From: Mytilus galloprovincialis | Lineage: Eukaryota; Mollusca; Bivalvia; Mytilida; Mytilidae | Direction of reading: 5' to 3' | Assembly: GCF_965363235.1 (NCBI RefSeq) | Contig: NC_134849.1 | Coordinates: forward strand, 49,484,122 to 49,548,121 | DNA: 64,000 nucleotides | Shown: positions 24,701 to 31,180 of the stretch, piece by piece | Layout: the number at the start of each line of letters is the position of its first letter | How positions within the stretch are numbered: the stretch's first letter is position 1 | Translations under genes and position numbers: made by a program | The notes under the pieces: generated by a model | Seen by the model: only the letters and a program-made list of their open reading frames with translations | Databases searched by the model: none | Told to the model about the DNA's origin: nothing

Positions 24701-25036
24701 ACAACAGAATATGATACAAGCAATATTCAGGTTAACTCTGAACCGGAAATATCTCACGTCCGTGGTTTAATTACCTTTGATGAGTATGCTGTAATCAACA
24801 AAACTTTAAAAGTACATGTAGATACAAGTAACAGGAATATAGATGGATTGTATACAACACCTTACACAGAGTATGACAGACTTGCACATGGAAAAAGTAC
24901 ATATAGCAGGCCAGTACAAAATACATACGATACTGTCAATGGTGAACATGTGACATCAATGTATCATACAGCTTCTAGTAAACTCAGAATATCAGATAAT
25001 CTTGAACATTATCATCATATACCTACAAACTGTTAA
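668..25036 (+). CDS. Putative single-pass transmembrane receptor, 10 coding exons, 459 aa
   Basis: Ten exons (668-722, 965-1144, 4893-5002, 5981-6047, 11980-12117, 16385-16582, 19343-19462, 21119-21184, 24267-24345, 24670-25036) join with GT/AG borders and compatible phases into 1380 nt including the stop, with no internal stop. The protein starts with a hydrophobic signal peptide. Next come a lectin-like module (about 19-79), a WSC-like cysteine module (79-138), three further modules (138-184, 184-250, 250-290) and a short Thr/Ser-rich stalk (290-312). A membrane helix lies at about 313-333, followed by a basic stop-transfer and a roughly 125-residue tail with several tyrosines. Most junctions are phase 1, as in shuffled extracellular modules. 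I infer a cell-surface recognition receptor. I know no named orthologue, and ligand and function are unknown. Introns range from 242 bp to 5.9 kb and are full of transposons. Confidence 0.82.
965..1144 (+). CDS. Receptor exon 2: lectin-like module
   Basis: A 180-nt exon, phase 1-1, residues 19-79. It begins [14 protein letters not shown] and ends with [17 protein letters not shown]. The W..A...C pattern and a later VWL and SWIE resemble the N-terminal half of a C-type-lectin-like fold as found in many bivalve receptors. The family assignment is from memory. The acceptor is TTTTTTAG, the donor GTGAC. Confidence 0.75.
1294..3221. mobile_element. CACTA/EnSpm-like non-autonomous element
   Basis: Ends are CACTGGGGTAAAGCTGATG and its inverse, flanked by ATA (or ATATA) on both sides. 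Terminal inverted repeats extend over several hundred bases. Both subterminal zones hold many copies of GATGACCGTAA in opposite orientations. CACTG ends, a short duplication and dense subterminal repeats fit the CACTA superfamily. I see no transposase. It fills most of intron 2's first half. Confidence 0.65.
3608..3898. repeat. Direct repeat, two copies of about 145 bp
   Basis: The segment from GGAGAATTTCAGCAAAAG to the AACATAATACATT stretch occurs twice in a row with few differences, inside the Helitron-like element. Each copy has a T-run and CCCTCCTCCTTTATTT. Confidence 0.75.
3917..4190 (+). repeat. Dispersed repeat family A (retroelement 3' end type)
   Basis: It begins at the AGGAGCCTGTAATTCAGTGG motif and ends at ACCACATCTTCTT. 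Related pieces lie at 6310, 21236, 22541, 30425, 32738 and 42303 in both orientations. The shared end and variable start suggest a 5'-truncated retroposon. Confidence 0.7.
4266..4421. repeat. Tandem pair with 77-bp period
   Basis: A block beginning ATTATGAACATTCATTAC and ending in CGATCCATGGTGGTCAT is repeated twice almost exactly, within the Helitron-like element. Confidence 0.8.
4893..5002 (+). CDS. Receptor exon 3: first half of WSC-like module
   Basis: Residues 79-115, starting in phase 1 and ending in phase 0. It contains the motif [19 protein letters not shown], with two closely spaced cysteines and aromatic residues as in WSC-type carbohydrate-binding modules. The donor GTAAAA follows AAG. 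Confidence 0.75.
5513..5895 (+). mobile_element. Retroelement 3' end, relic (same family as 25430-26185)
   Basis: This carries the last part of a reverse-transcriptase reading frame (HELVDRYG-like segment) and the 3' untranslated tail that also follows the longer copy at 25,460. It is a 5'-truncated, decayed copy in intron 3. The family is uncertain; Penelope-like or LINE are both possible. Confidence 0.65.
5981..6047 (+). CDS. Receptor exon 4: second half of WSC-like module
   Basis: Residues 116-138, phase 0 to 1. It opens [10 protein letters not shown], giving the C-x-C pair expected at the end of a WSC-like module. It lies only about 85 bp downstream of a retroelement 3' end in intron 3. 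Confidence 0.72.
6310..6900 (-). repeat. Dispersed repeat family A, diverged long copy
   Basis: It starts with the reverse of the ACCACATCTTCTT end and runs through GGACAGGTACATACAGACTG (present twice in tandem at 6571-6610) to a GACAGCTAGTT motif that is also seen in the 42,303 copy. It sits in intron 4. Confidence 0.6.
6960..7230. repeat. Degenerate ACGGAC-rich repeat
   Basis: Scattered copies of ACGGAC, CGGACAGAACG and AAACGGAC occur across the segment, resembling 10516-10830. No coding or structural feature is evident. Confidence 0.4.
7271..8025 (+). mobile_element. Helitron-like element, internally duplicated
   Basis: The 5' end TCTATAATACTAAAATTACG and the 3' end ACCCGCGATATCACGGGTGT followed by GTTCTAG sit exactly between A7270 and T8026. 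About 7314-7450 recurs at 7731-7870, so two related copies, the first cut short, are joined in tandem. No protein is encoded. Confidence 0.65.
8302..9203 (+). repeat. Left inverted arm of the Polinton derivative
   Basis: It contains five CCATATATGG and three CCAAATTTGG palindromes between 8757 and 9020. TGACGTCA occurs at 8357-8364 and 8636-8643, and CACGTG twice near 9055-9160. All are mirrored in the right arm. Confidence 0.85.
9213..9482 (+). pseudogene. Adenain-like cysteine protease (PRO) C-terminal relic
   Basis: A stretch ending at 9482 resembles the C-terminal half of the Polinton protease. It has an FFDSLG segment, a Q and the active-site type motif CGLYC, then a tail with an ND pair. 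This protease family processes capsid proteins in Polintons and adenoviruses. Only this part is present, so the copy is a fossil. Confidence 0.7.
9578..10509 (-). repeat. Right inverted arm of the Polinton derivative
   Basis: Inverse of the left arm with only scattered differences by eye. It has five CCATATATGG and three CCAAATTTGG palindromes between 9735 and 10021. Confidence 0.85.
10516..10830. repeat. Degenerate ACGGAC-rich repeat, target of the Polinton derivative
   Basis: Many loosely spaced ACGGAC, AACGGAT and CCGTTTT words continue the flank left of 8296. Together the flanks form the pre-insertion sequence interrupted by the element. Confidence 0.45.
10831..11979. other. Intron 4 tail, nothing recognised
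   Basis: AT-rich sequence without a convincing exon, repeat boundary or RNA gene. It ends at the polypyrimidine-AG acceptor of exon 5. Confidence 0.4.
11980..12117 (+). CDS. Receptor exon 5: four-cysteine module
   Basis: Residues 138-184, phase 1-1, 138 nt. Four cysteines occur in the contexts ENC, TTC, VSC and NVC. I do not recognise a named domain. It could be one half of a disulphide-bonded module completed by exon 6. Confidence 0.75.
12148..12669. repeat. Nested foldback structure in intron 5
   Basis: ATAGTTATC...GTGTGTCAG at 12148-12180 is inverted at about 12215-12256. Next to it, TTTACATCCCAGC (about 12252) is inverted as GCTGGGATGTAAA near 12660. The layout suggests a hairpin MITE with a second arm pair; no target duplication is clear. 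Confidence 0.45.
13160..13229. repeat. Strong hairpin with GGTGCACACTG arms
   Basis: TGGTGCACACTG-AATAAC pairs with GTTATT-CAGTGTGCACCA across a GC-rich loop (CGCGCGTAGCGG). The A/T-rich ends also pair. It probably marks the centre or end of a foldback transposon in intron 5. The flanks 12,670-13,159 and 13,230-13,819 show nothing else that I can name. Confidence 0.6.
13820..15735 (+). mobile_element. Broken non-LTR retrotransposon (LINE, CR1/Jockey-like)
   Basis: The reverse-transcriptase fingers ([31 protein letters not shown]) are followed by the palm motifs [10 protein letters not shown] and FADD, then a C-terminal domain ([10 protein letters not shown] ... [12 protein letters not shown]) in an open stretch 15319-15729. 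The N-terminal endonuclease part is missing. The frame is broken by an extra base near LIMDFSK, an in-frame TGA shortly after FADD, other stops, and the MITE at 14221-14690. It is an immobile relic in intron 5. Confidence 0.85.
14221..14690. mobile_element. MITE inserted in the LINE
   Basis: LINE homology stops after SHNLM and resumes at [11 protein letters not shown]. The roughly 470-bp insert carries a GTGAATGGGGACGAAGTC end and an inverse-like end (ATTGCGTCCCCATATTATCAC). It has long T-runs and no coding capacity. The superfamily is not clear. Confidence 0.6.
15740..16384. other. Intron 5 tail, nothing recognised
   Basis: No exon, repeat boundary or RNA gene is supported between the end of the LINE and the acceptor of exon 6. 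Confidence 0.4.
16385..16582 (+). CDS. Receptor exon 6: ectodomain module with NAAAICIKH motif
   Basis: Residues 184-250, phase 1-1, 198 nt. It starts [20 protein letters not shown] and has two cysteines and three tryptophans in total over a basic C-terminal part. The A-A-x-x-C spacing recalls the second helix of a lectin-like fold. No named family is certain. Confidence 0.75.
16732..17370. mobile_element. Tigger/pogo-like non-autonomous element
   Basis: It starts CAGTCGATCCTCGTTGTGTC next to TA and contains repeated GTCGAA/TCGAA words. It ends with a decayed inverse (TCGACACATCGAGGTTTAGA). CAGTCGA..CTCG ends with TA targets are typical of pogo-like Tc1/mariner elements. No transposase remains. 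Confidence 0.5.
17371..18020. other. Intron 6 stretch, nothing recognised
   Basis: A reading frame of about 116 codons runs over 17,391-17,741, but its composition is that of noncoding DNA and I recognise no family. It is treated as chance. Confidence 0.35.
18021..18755 (+). repeat. Tandem dispersed repeat, period about 350-370 bp
   Basis: Units start AAACTCATCATAGATACCAG at 18021 and 18391, with the start of a third at 18740. Each carries GTTTCGTC.ACAAAAGACTCA and ends near CGACCCAGTGG. An inverse fragment of the same family lies at 28437-28525. Confidence 0.75.
18756..19342. other. Intron 6 tail, nothing recognised
   Basis: Low-complexity AT-rich sequence up to the acceptor of exon 7, with no supported feature. 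Confidence 0.4.
19343..19462 (+). CDS. Receptor exon 7: three-cysteine module
   Basis: Residues 250-290, phase 1-1, 120 nt. The contexts TSCKF, YRDCND and FACEQ suggest it supplies the closing strands of the module begun in exon 6. The donor GTATGT is a strong consensus. Confidence 0.75.
20011..20905 (-). mobile_element. Retroelement 3' region, repeat family B, relic
   Basis: On the minus strand the first part reads like the end of a retroelement protein (short blocks [19 protein letters not shown] and [12 protein letters not shown]). A long untranslated tail with AAGTCAGGAGCCTCTGGC follows and ends at CCATTTCTATTCTCAATTTT. Other copies are at 29690, 30776 and 34633. It is broken and 5'-truncated, and sits in intron 7. 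Confidence 0.65.
21119..21184 (+). CDS. Receptor exon 8: stalk
   Basis: Residues 290-312, phase 1-1, 66 nt. It is rich in Ser, Thr, Asn and Lys and has one N-x-T site (NMT). It has no cysteine, as in a membrane-proximal linker. The acceptor at TAAAG was preferred over a second AG four bases later because only the first keeps the frame open. Confidence 0.65.
21236..21486 (+). repeat. Dispersed repeat family A
   Basis: Close relative of 3917-4190: it begins GAGCCTAATTCAGTGGTTG and ends ACCACATCTTCTTTTTTA. It lies in intron 8 and directly abuts the inverted pair that follows. Confidence 0.7.
21488..22262. repeat. Large inverted pair of diverged about 200-bp segments
   Basis: A segment starting TGTTACAGATTTCATTAAAA (21488 on) has an inverted, diverged partner ending at about 22262. 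They share ACATTTGTAAAGAAAGCACA-like and ACATAAAATCG blocks and CTCTAATTTTACTCCATAGA. Both start with an acceptor-like TTRCAG, hinting at a decayed exon or the ends of an unknown inverted-repeat element. Confidence 0.5.
22471..22521. repeat. Perfect 22-bp hairpin with 7-nt loop
   Basis: GACATTGAAACCAACTTATT plus TT pairs without mismatch with its inverse, around the loop TACAGAT. It lies immediately before a family-A-like segment in intron 8. Confidence 0.9.
22541..22780 (+). repeat. Dispersed repeat family A, strongly diverged
   Basis: TGGTTGTCGTTTGTTCATGT, GATTGTTGAAGGCTGTAC and TACCACATCTCATTTCT follow the family A order with many changes. Confidence 0.5.
23024..23125. repeat. Imperfect hairpin, possible small MITE
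   Basis: CATAATGTGCTAGTGAC...ATGGGG pairs with CCCCAT...ATCACTACCACACTATG, about 35 bp per arm with several mismatches. The rest of 22,781-24,266 shows nothing else convincing. Confidence 0.5.
24267..24345 (+). CDS. Receptor exon 9: transmembrane helix
   Basis: Residues 312-338, phase 1 to 2. A run of about 21 hydrophobic residues from [12 protein letters not shown] to FVIL is followed by KRK, giving a type I membrane orientation. Confidence 0.85.
24670..25036 (+). CDS. Receptor exon 10: cytoplasmic tail and stop
   Basis: Residues 338-459 and TAA. The tail has several tyrosines in short acidic contexts, including TEYDRL and NTYDTV, which look like Y-x-x-hydrophobic docking or ITIM/ITSM-like sites. 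The two lie 18 residues apart, too far for a classic ITAM. The rest is rich in Thr, Ser and His and of low hydrophobicity. Confidence 0.85.
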
Positions 25037-25257
25037 AATATACCTGCAGACTGTTAACATACACGTACGGAATGTTAACAGTGACCTGAATCTCAGTGAT
25101 ATTATAATTAATACTGAACATATTTTTTTCTTACTAATGATATAAAAAGATATTAAGCATTACTGTTCTGTCGTGATTATTGTAAATGTATTTCCAACAC
25201 ATTCGGTCCCATTACTTAAGATCTTTCAACCCTTAATGGGTGGATTTAACATAGATA

Positions 25258-25263
25258 AATAAA
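25258..25263 (+). promoter_or_regulatory. Likely polyadenylation signal of the receptor gene
   Basis: An AATAAA hexamer lies about 220 nt past the receptor stop codon, before the retroelement piece at 25,430. This places the 3' end of the transcript at roughly 25,280. Confidence 0.55.
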
Positions 25264-25429
25264 ATCGTATACTAAAGAAGCAATGAATGAGGTTTTCAAA
25301 TTTGATATGCCTTTTTTTTAGTTTCTTTGTTACATATTTGTTTGTTTTCATAGTGATTAAGATTATAACACAATGTTGACTGTTGTACCCCTATTTTGGA
25401 CATTTATACCTTTTATGTCTATTTGTTTT

Positions 25430-26185
25430 GTTCACGCAACATTGTTAATATAATGGAATTTGATGCGACTGCTATTGGAGATAAAGGATACTACAGATAC
25501 AGTTAAGTCGGCTTCATATCTTGACTTACATCTAAAAATTGACAATGAGGGTCGGTTGAAAACAAAACTTTACGACAAAAGACATGATTTCAGCTTTCCA
25601 ATTGTGAACTTTCCATTTCTAAGTAGCAACATTCCAGCAGCACCTGCATACGGGGTATATATCTCCCAATTGATACGATATTCCCGTGCTTGCATTTCCT
25701 ATCATGATTTTCTTGACAGAGGGTTACTGCTCACAAGGAAGCTATTAAATCAAGAGTTCCAAATGGTGAAGTTGAAATCATCCCTTCGTAAATTTTACGG
25801 ACGCCATCACGAGTTGGTTGACCGTTATGGAAGAACCGTTTCACAAATGATATCGGATATGTTCCTTACGTCGTAACTACAATCCCCTTCCCTTTCATGA
25901 ATGTGACCTACCGAATTAGACTATTTACCGGATTTGTAATCACATAAGCAACACAACGGGTGCCACATGTGAAGCAGGATCTGCTTACCCTTCCGGAGCA
26001 CCTGAGATCACCCCTAGTTTTTGGTGGGGTTCGTGTTGTTTATTCTTTAGTTTTCTATGTTGTGTCATGTGTACTATTGTTTTTCTGTTTGTCTTTTTCA
26101 TTTTTAGCCATGTCGTTGTCAGTTTGTTTTAGATTTATGAGTTTGACTGTCCCTTTGGTATCTTTCGTCCCTCTTTCATTCGAGT
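25430..26185 (+). mobile_element. Retroelement C-terminal reading frame and 3' tail, relic
   Basis: A 138-codon open stretch (25460-25876) resembles the end of a reverse-transcriptase polyprotein that I associate with bivalve retroelements, with blocks SASYLDLHLKIDNEGRL, IPAAPAYGVYISQLIRYSRA and [18 protein letters not shown]. The catalytic YxDD part is not included. The tail runs to CTTTCGTCCCTCTTT. Three shorter copies share the same 3' region. It is likely Penelope-like or LINE and not a host gene, lying about 170 bp past the receptor polyA signal. Confidence 0.7.
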
Positions 26186-26587
26186 GAGAGGTTAAGCTAG
26201 CAATACATCCAGGTTCAATCAACAATTTTCTACATAATAAAATGCCTGTACCTATTCTGGAATGTGACAGTTGTTATCCATTCGTTTGATGAGTTTGAAC
26301 TTTTGATTTTGCTATTTGATTAGGGACTTTTTATTTTTCATTTTCCTCGGAGTTCAGTATTTTTGTGATTTAACTTTTTACAATCTTTGCAGGTCGGATT
26401 TCACATCTATATATTTCGGATTTATGGCGATATGTTTTTAAGAGTTATTCAAAATAAGGTCTTTTAGTTGACGTATAAATGTGTTAACATTACATGAAAT
26501 ACTTTTAATTATCAAATGATTATTATGTATGTCATTGCTTGCAAAATATATAAGACCGAGCTTTCATAGGTTAGAACAGACCAGGTA

Positions 26588-26790
26588 AACATACATTCGT
26601 CACACCTACCGATCATGAATAGGCTGGCTTTACTTTCTTTACTACGAAGCCGTCATGACGTAAAACAACCTTTACAATGCCTAATATAGGACTTTTGTCT
26701 TGATAAAAAGAAGTACACTATTCCAAATAATTGATATTTCATTTGTACCAATGGTTAACAAGTTCATGGTCGAATTCGTTTACTTAATAA
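26588..26790 (+). mobile_element. Helitron-like fragment
   Basis: CGTCATGACGTAAAACAACC, CTAATATAGGACTTTTGTC and the AATTGATATTTCATTTGTACC part follow the order of 7731-7870. It may belong to the element ending at 28210. Confidence 0.45.
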
Positions 26791-26800
26791 GGTGGTACCT

Positions 26801-27420
26801 AACACTACAGGGAGATAACTCTGTAAAGTCAGATAAACCTTTTAATTACGTTGTGTTGTAAAAGGAATATTAAGCTTCTCAATGATCAAAATTGGTGTTT
26901 GTCAAACTGCTATATAACCAGTGTAATTTTTCTGACAAAACGGTTGGTTCAAAATTTTACAATATCTATTATGAGTTCAATTGAGTTAACAATAAGAAAG
27001 GGTATAATATTATAACAAAGACAAATATCCTGAACAAAAGATAAAACATAGTAACCTAACATTAGATACAAAGTTTCAAGAAATTCCGTCAAGTAATATG
27101 GGAAGATATTACAGCACACACAACTAAAGAAATATTGAACAGAAAGATCAAAGTCCCAATAGTCTAGTTGTAGATTTTGTGCAAAATGGAACTACTGACA
27201 ATATGCACATGTTGAATTTGTGTTACAACACTTCTCAAAGTGTTATTTTAAGAGAATTCGGTTTTTTTCAAGCAGCAAAGCAAAATATAATTTTTAACAA
27301 CTTGACAAACAAGTCTTAGAACTAGATTTAACTGGTTTGATAAGCATGCACTTGTTATACCTATTCCTCGAACTCCAACATAATTTTACAGGTAAATTGT
27401 CGGTAATTCAAAAGATGTTG
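26801..27420. other. Stretch starting with a GGTGGTACCTAACACTACAG motif
   Basis: The start resembles the end of a common mussel MITE, but I cannot find a matching inverse end. The rest is AT-rich with no coding signal. Confidence 0.3.
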
Positions 27421-27539
27421 ACATTGAAGGAATAAACAAATAGTATATATGTCACTTTTGGTTGCCGATTGTAGTAAGATTAGTAAGAGAGTGACGACAA
27501 CAACTGGAAGTGTTTAACGACCTTGACTGGCTATACAGC

Positions 27540-28210
27540 CCTTGCGCGATCGGGCTTTATCAGATGACAATACGAATACTAAAATTTACGGCTTAAAGGA
27601 GTAGGTCCGGTAAGGGCCGATTTGGCCTCAAATTTCAGGTTCATCTAACGAACGTTTTTGGACACTTTTTAAACACTTAAGTGTCTATTTCAATTGATTC
27701 GATTAGTTTATGTGAAAGATTTTAACTGATTTAGTCATTAAAAACGCTCTGATTCAAGCTTAAATATGAAAAATCTATCAAATATGCCAAAAAACGTCAC
27801 TTTTTAGATGGTTTTTGTCAAAAATGAATGTGGCCGCATCCGTGTTCATCCTCAACCTTTATATATGTTTTGTATTATCATCAAATACAACTTACATTTC
27901 AATATTATGAATGAACACGAATGCGGCCACTTTCATTTTAGACGGAAACCGTCTAAAAATTGACCAAAATGCTAAAATTTTGAAGATTTCAGTAATTTAG
28001 CATGACTTAATGATGCTAAAACGCGATATTTGTGCATTTTTTCGTCAAAAACAGCTCATATTTATGTAGCAGAAGCATTTTACTTTCCAAAATATAGCTT
28101 AAAGATTACATTTTCACAATTTTCTAAAACTGCTATATTTTGGGGCCAAAAAGGGGTCTTAGTGAACCTACTCCTTTGTTGACGGATCCTCGATATCTCG
28201 AGAGTTCTAG
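27540..28210 (+). mobile_element. Helitron-like 3' part with nested MITE
   Basis: ATCAGATGACAATACGAATA matches the 7940 region of the other Helitron-like copy. After the MITE comes CTCGATATCTCGAG and then AGTTCTAG before T28211, a hairpin-CTAG end. The 5' limit is unclear. Confidence 0.5.
27595..28177. mobile_element. Inverted-repeat MITE (AAAGGAGTAGGT ends)
   Basis: Ends AAAGGAGTAGGTCC and its inverse ACCTACTCCTTT bound a 583-bp element. In its middle, GTGGCCGCATCCGTGTTCAT is inverted as ATGAACACGAATGCGGCCAC. No protein is encoded. It interrupts the Helitron-like tail. Confidence 0.65.
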
Positions 28211-28436
28211 TCAATAGTTATCAAAGGTACCAGGATTAGAATTTTTAAACCACTTATAAGCGAAGATGATTTGAAATATAACAAGTAGAAGCAATCCGTG
28301 TGTTTTGTTCCACGCATTGTTTTTACTGTTTACTTGCATGTGACATTGTAGTACGAATTATTCAAGATCATGTAAAATTTTGCATTATACATGTCATACA
28401 TTCCTGATAAAAAAGTTAATATGTTATTATTTTTAC

Positions 28437-28525
28437 AGCACTAAGTCGATACCTCTGCCGGTAAATTATCAGTCCCCGAGAGTATTATCAGCTCAGCAGT
28501 CAGTACGTCAGTACTGACATAATCT
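28437..28525 (-). repeat. Inverse fragment of the 18021 repeat family
   Basis: TAAGTCGATACCTCTGCCGG and the CCCCGAGAGTATTATCAGC part mirror the end of the 18021 units. From 28,526 to 29,185 the sequence is T- and A-run rich with nothing else recognised. Confidence 0.5.
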
Positions 28526-29185
28526 ATGACAAATTCTTTAAAATTGTTTATAAATTTTGTAATCTTAAAGGGTTTCATCTCCTGAGGCAAAGTTGACCTT
28601 AGATTTGATCAACATTTTAGGTCTCTGTTTTTTTGCTCTTACATTGTTCCGGTTTTTATACATCTTTGGATTTCAAATATTCGGCTTTGAGGGTTTCTGA
28701 TGAAGGTAAATCCAGAAATGTCCTTTGAATACTCGAAATTTACAACGTATTGGTTTAATTGTGTTTTATAAAAATGAAAAGTAAGTGCTTCATGTAATAG
28801 TTGTTCTTCAATTTGCAATATTTTTTTTTGTATAAGCGATGTAGTTATGACTTGTTCAAGAGTCTTTAAATTACTATAACAAATTTTTTTTTCAAGATGT
28901 TTGATTAAAAAAAAACTTTTTTTTTTTATCAAATTAAAATATGCTTCCCGTCTATACGACTTCCTCTTACCAATTTATAAAATATTGTTCAAACAAACTG
29001 CATGGTTTTTTTTATATTTCTTTTTCATCTTCATCATATCAATAGAAAATTTGAAAAAAAAAAACATGAGATAGTGAAAAACTAAAATTTGAAAAAAGAA
29101 TTAAAAAATTGAGAGAAGTGGATAATTAAGACTTAAACAAATTCAAATATTGCTCAAAATTATTTTTCTTCTCGATTTGATATAT

Positions 29186-29520
29186 AGAAAACCGAAAATC
29201 GCGAGTTTATTGACCGTTATAAAATATCCGTATATATTCCTAAAGTAGTCACTAAAAACCCGTTTACTTTCCCTGAATGTGATCTAGCGAATTAGGCATA
29301 TTACCGGGTGAGTACTAACATGAGCAACACGATAGGTGACACATGTGGAGAAAGATCTGTTATTCTCCTGGTACACCAGTTTTTGGTGGCGCTTGTGTTA
29401 CTAAGTCTTCAGTTTTATTTGTTGTGTTTTGGTCTTTTTTTTAGCCATGACATTGTCAGTTTATTTTCGACTGATGACTTTGAAGGTCCGTCTTGTATCT
29501 TTCGCCTCTCATTTTCACAA
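29186..29520 (+). mobile_element. Retroelement 3' end, relic (25430 family)
   Basis: A short decayed coding end is followed by the same untranslated tail order as at 25,877-26,185 (GAGCAACACGA, TTTTTGGTGG, CATTGTCAGTTTATTTTCGA). Confidence 0.6.
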
Positions 29521-29689
29521 AGATCTTTGGGTAAATTATGTATCAAATGAAATAGCAAATCGTTTGGTATATATGCAGAATATTTTCCTAATAAATTTCT
29601 CTTGTCAAATTGTTTAGAAAACTTCCATCCCATGACGATGTATAATTGTTTTTCTTCAGTATACATTTCCTTGTTCCTATATTGTTAAG

Positions 29690-30245
29690 TATTCTTGATT
29701 GTGCCTGATGTTCATATGATGAAATCATAATCTTTCAGTCAGTTTAATTGAAGTCTGGAGCTGGCATGTCAGTTTATTGCTAGTAGTCTGTTGTTATTTA
29801 TGTATTATTGTCATTTTGTTTATTTTCTTTGGTTACATCTTCTGACATCAGACTCGGACTTCTCTTGAACTGAATTTTAATGTGCGTATTGTTATGCGTT
29901 TACTTTTCTACATTGGTTAGAGGTATAGGGGGAGGGTTGAGATCTCACAAACATGTTTAACCCCGCCGCATTTTTGCGCCTGTCCCAAGTCAGGAGCCTC
30001 TGGCCTTTGTTAGTCTTGTATTATTTTAATTTTAGTTTCTTGTGTACAATTTGGAAATTAGTATGGCGTTCATTATCACTGGACTAGTATATATTTGTTT
30101 AGGGGCCAGCTGAAGGACGCCGCCGGGTGCGGGAATTTCTCGCTACATTGAAGACCTGTTGGTGACCCTCTGCTGTTGTTTTTTATTTGGTCGGGTTGTT
30201 GTCTTTTTGACACATTCCCCATTTCCATTCTCAATTTTATTGGAA
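29690..30245 (+). mobile_element. Retroelement 3' tail, repeat family B
   Basis: Nearly the inverse of 20011-20560. It contains CATGTTTAACCCCGCCGCAT, CTGTCCCAAGTCAGGAGCCT and the end CCATTTCCATTCTCAATTTT. It is noncoding and 5'-truncated. Confidence 0.7.
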
Positions 30246-30359
30246 ATGAAAAAACTCCTCTCCCTTTCCATGCTAAAAACCTTTATCTTATGACGGGGAA
30301 TATGCACTTTTCCAACTTTACAGTTGGTTCTTATGTTGTATTGTTACACCACTAACCCA

Positions 30360-30500
30360 GGTAAGAGGGAGCATTTGGATCCCGCTAACATGTTTAACTT
30401 CACCACATTCTGTAGTTATGTGCCAGTCGGAAGTCAGGATCCTGTAATTCAGTGGTTGTCGTTTGTTGATTCCACATCTTTCTTTTTATGTATACATTTA
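30360..30500 (+). repeat. Dispersed repeat family A, shortened copy
   Basis: CTAACATGTTTAACTTCACC, a degraded CCAGTCGGAAGTCAGGATCC and CTGTAATTCAGTGGTTGTCG are followed almost at once by the family end CCACATC.TTCTTT. Most of the usual middle is missing. Confidence 0.55.
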
Positions 30501-30775
30501 TGTATACATAGTGATACTGCGATCAAGTTTATCACCATTGGAATACGCCTGGCAGACTGTAGTCGTGTAAAATCATCGGAAGTCAATTACAATCATGATA
30601 GAGGAAAAAAGATAAAAAAAAATCTTGGTTACATAGGTCTAAGTTTTTTTTTTTAATCAATTCCATATCCATTCCGGAATCGCATACAATTTTAATAGCT
30701 AACATGTTCCGTTACACTGAACGGCAGGAATCAGATAGTTCGACAAAACGGCTCAAATGCAAGTAATAAAAATTG

Positions 30776-30910
30776 ATAATGGAAATATGTCAAAGATATA
30801 ACAACCTGACTAAAAAAAGCAGACAACAGCCGAAGGTCACTAATTGGTCTTCAACGCAGCGAGAAAATGTCGCACCGCGGAGGTGGTTCTCAGCTCGCCC
30901 CCGAATAAAG
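30776..30910 (-). repeat. Repeat family B, short diverged piece
   Basis: GATAATGGAAATATGTCAAAG, here given as its core TGGAAATATGTCAAAG, then GCCGAAGGTCACTAATTGG and CGGAGGTGGTTCTCAGC follow the order of the 20011 copy. Confidence 0.5.
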
Positions 30911-30945
30911 TTGTGTACTAGATTATGGTGACTTGTTAAATTGTT

Positions 30946-31180
30946 GAAAATCACAGTTATACGGACTTTTCTTCTAAACGCTTTCAGATATTGAGCTGAT
31001 TTTTGGTATGTCAGTTACTAATGATGAGTTACAGATCAAGTTTATGTTTCGTTCCACTCCGCTAATTTTTGCCGAAATTATGGGCTTTGGACCTTGATAA
31101 ACTTTTGAAAACCACAGTTATACGGACTTTTTTTCTATACGCCTCCAGATTTTGAGCTGATTTTTGATATGTGAGACCAC
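30946..31180. repeat. Diverged two-copy repeat, spacing about 155 bp
   Basis: AATCACAGTTATACGGAC, TTCTTCTA.ACGC and GAGCTGATTTTTG recur at 31103 as AACCACAGTTATACGGAC and so on. No coding function is seen. Confidence 0.55.

Noticed and set aside
25460-25876. Independent host gene downstream of the receptor
   Set aside because: Its protein and tail recur in three shortened copies in the window, so it is a retroelement end.
30324-30656. Reading frame of 110 codons
   Set aside because: Covers a shortened family A repeat and AT-rich flank; no conserved motif.
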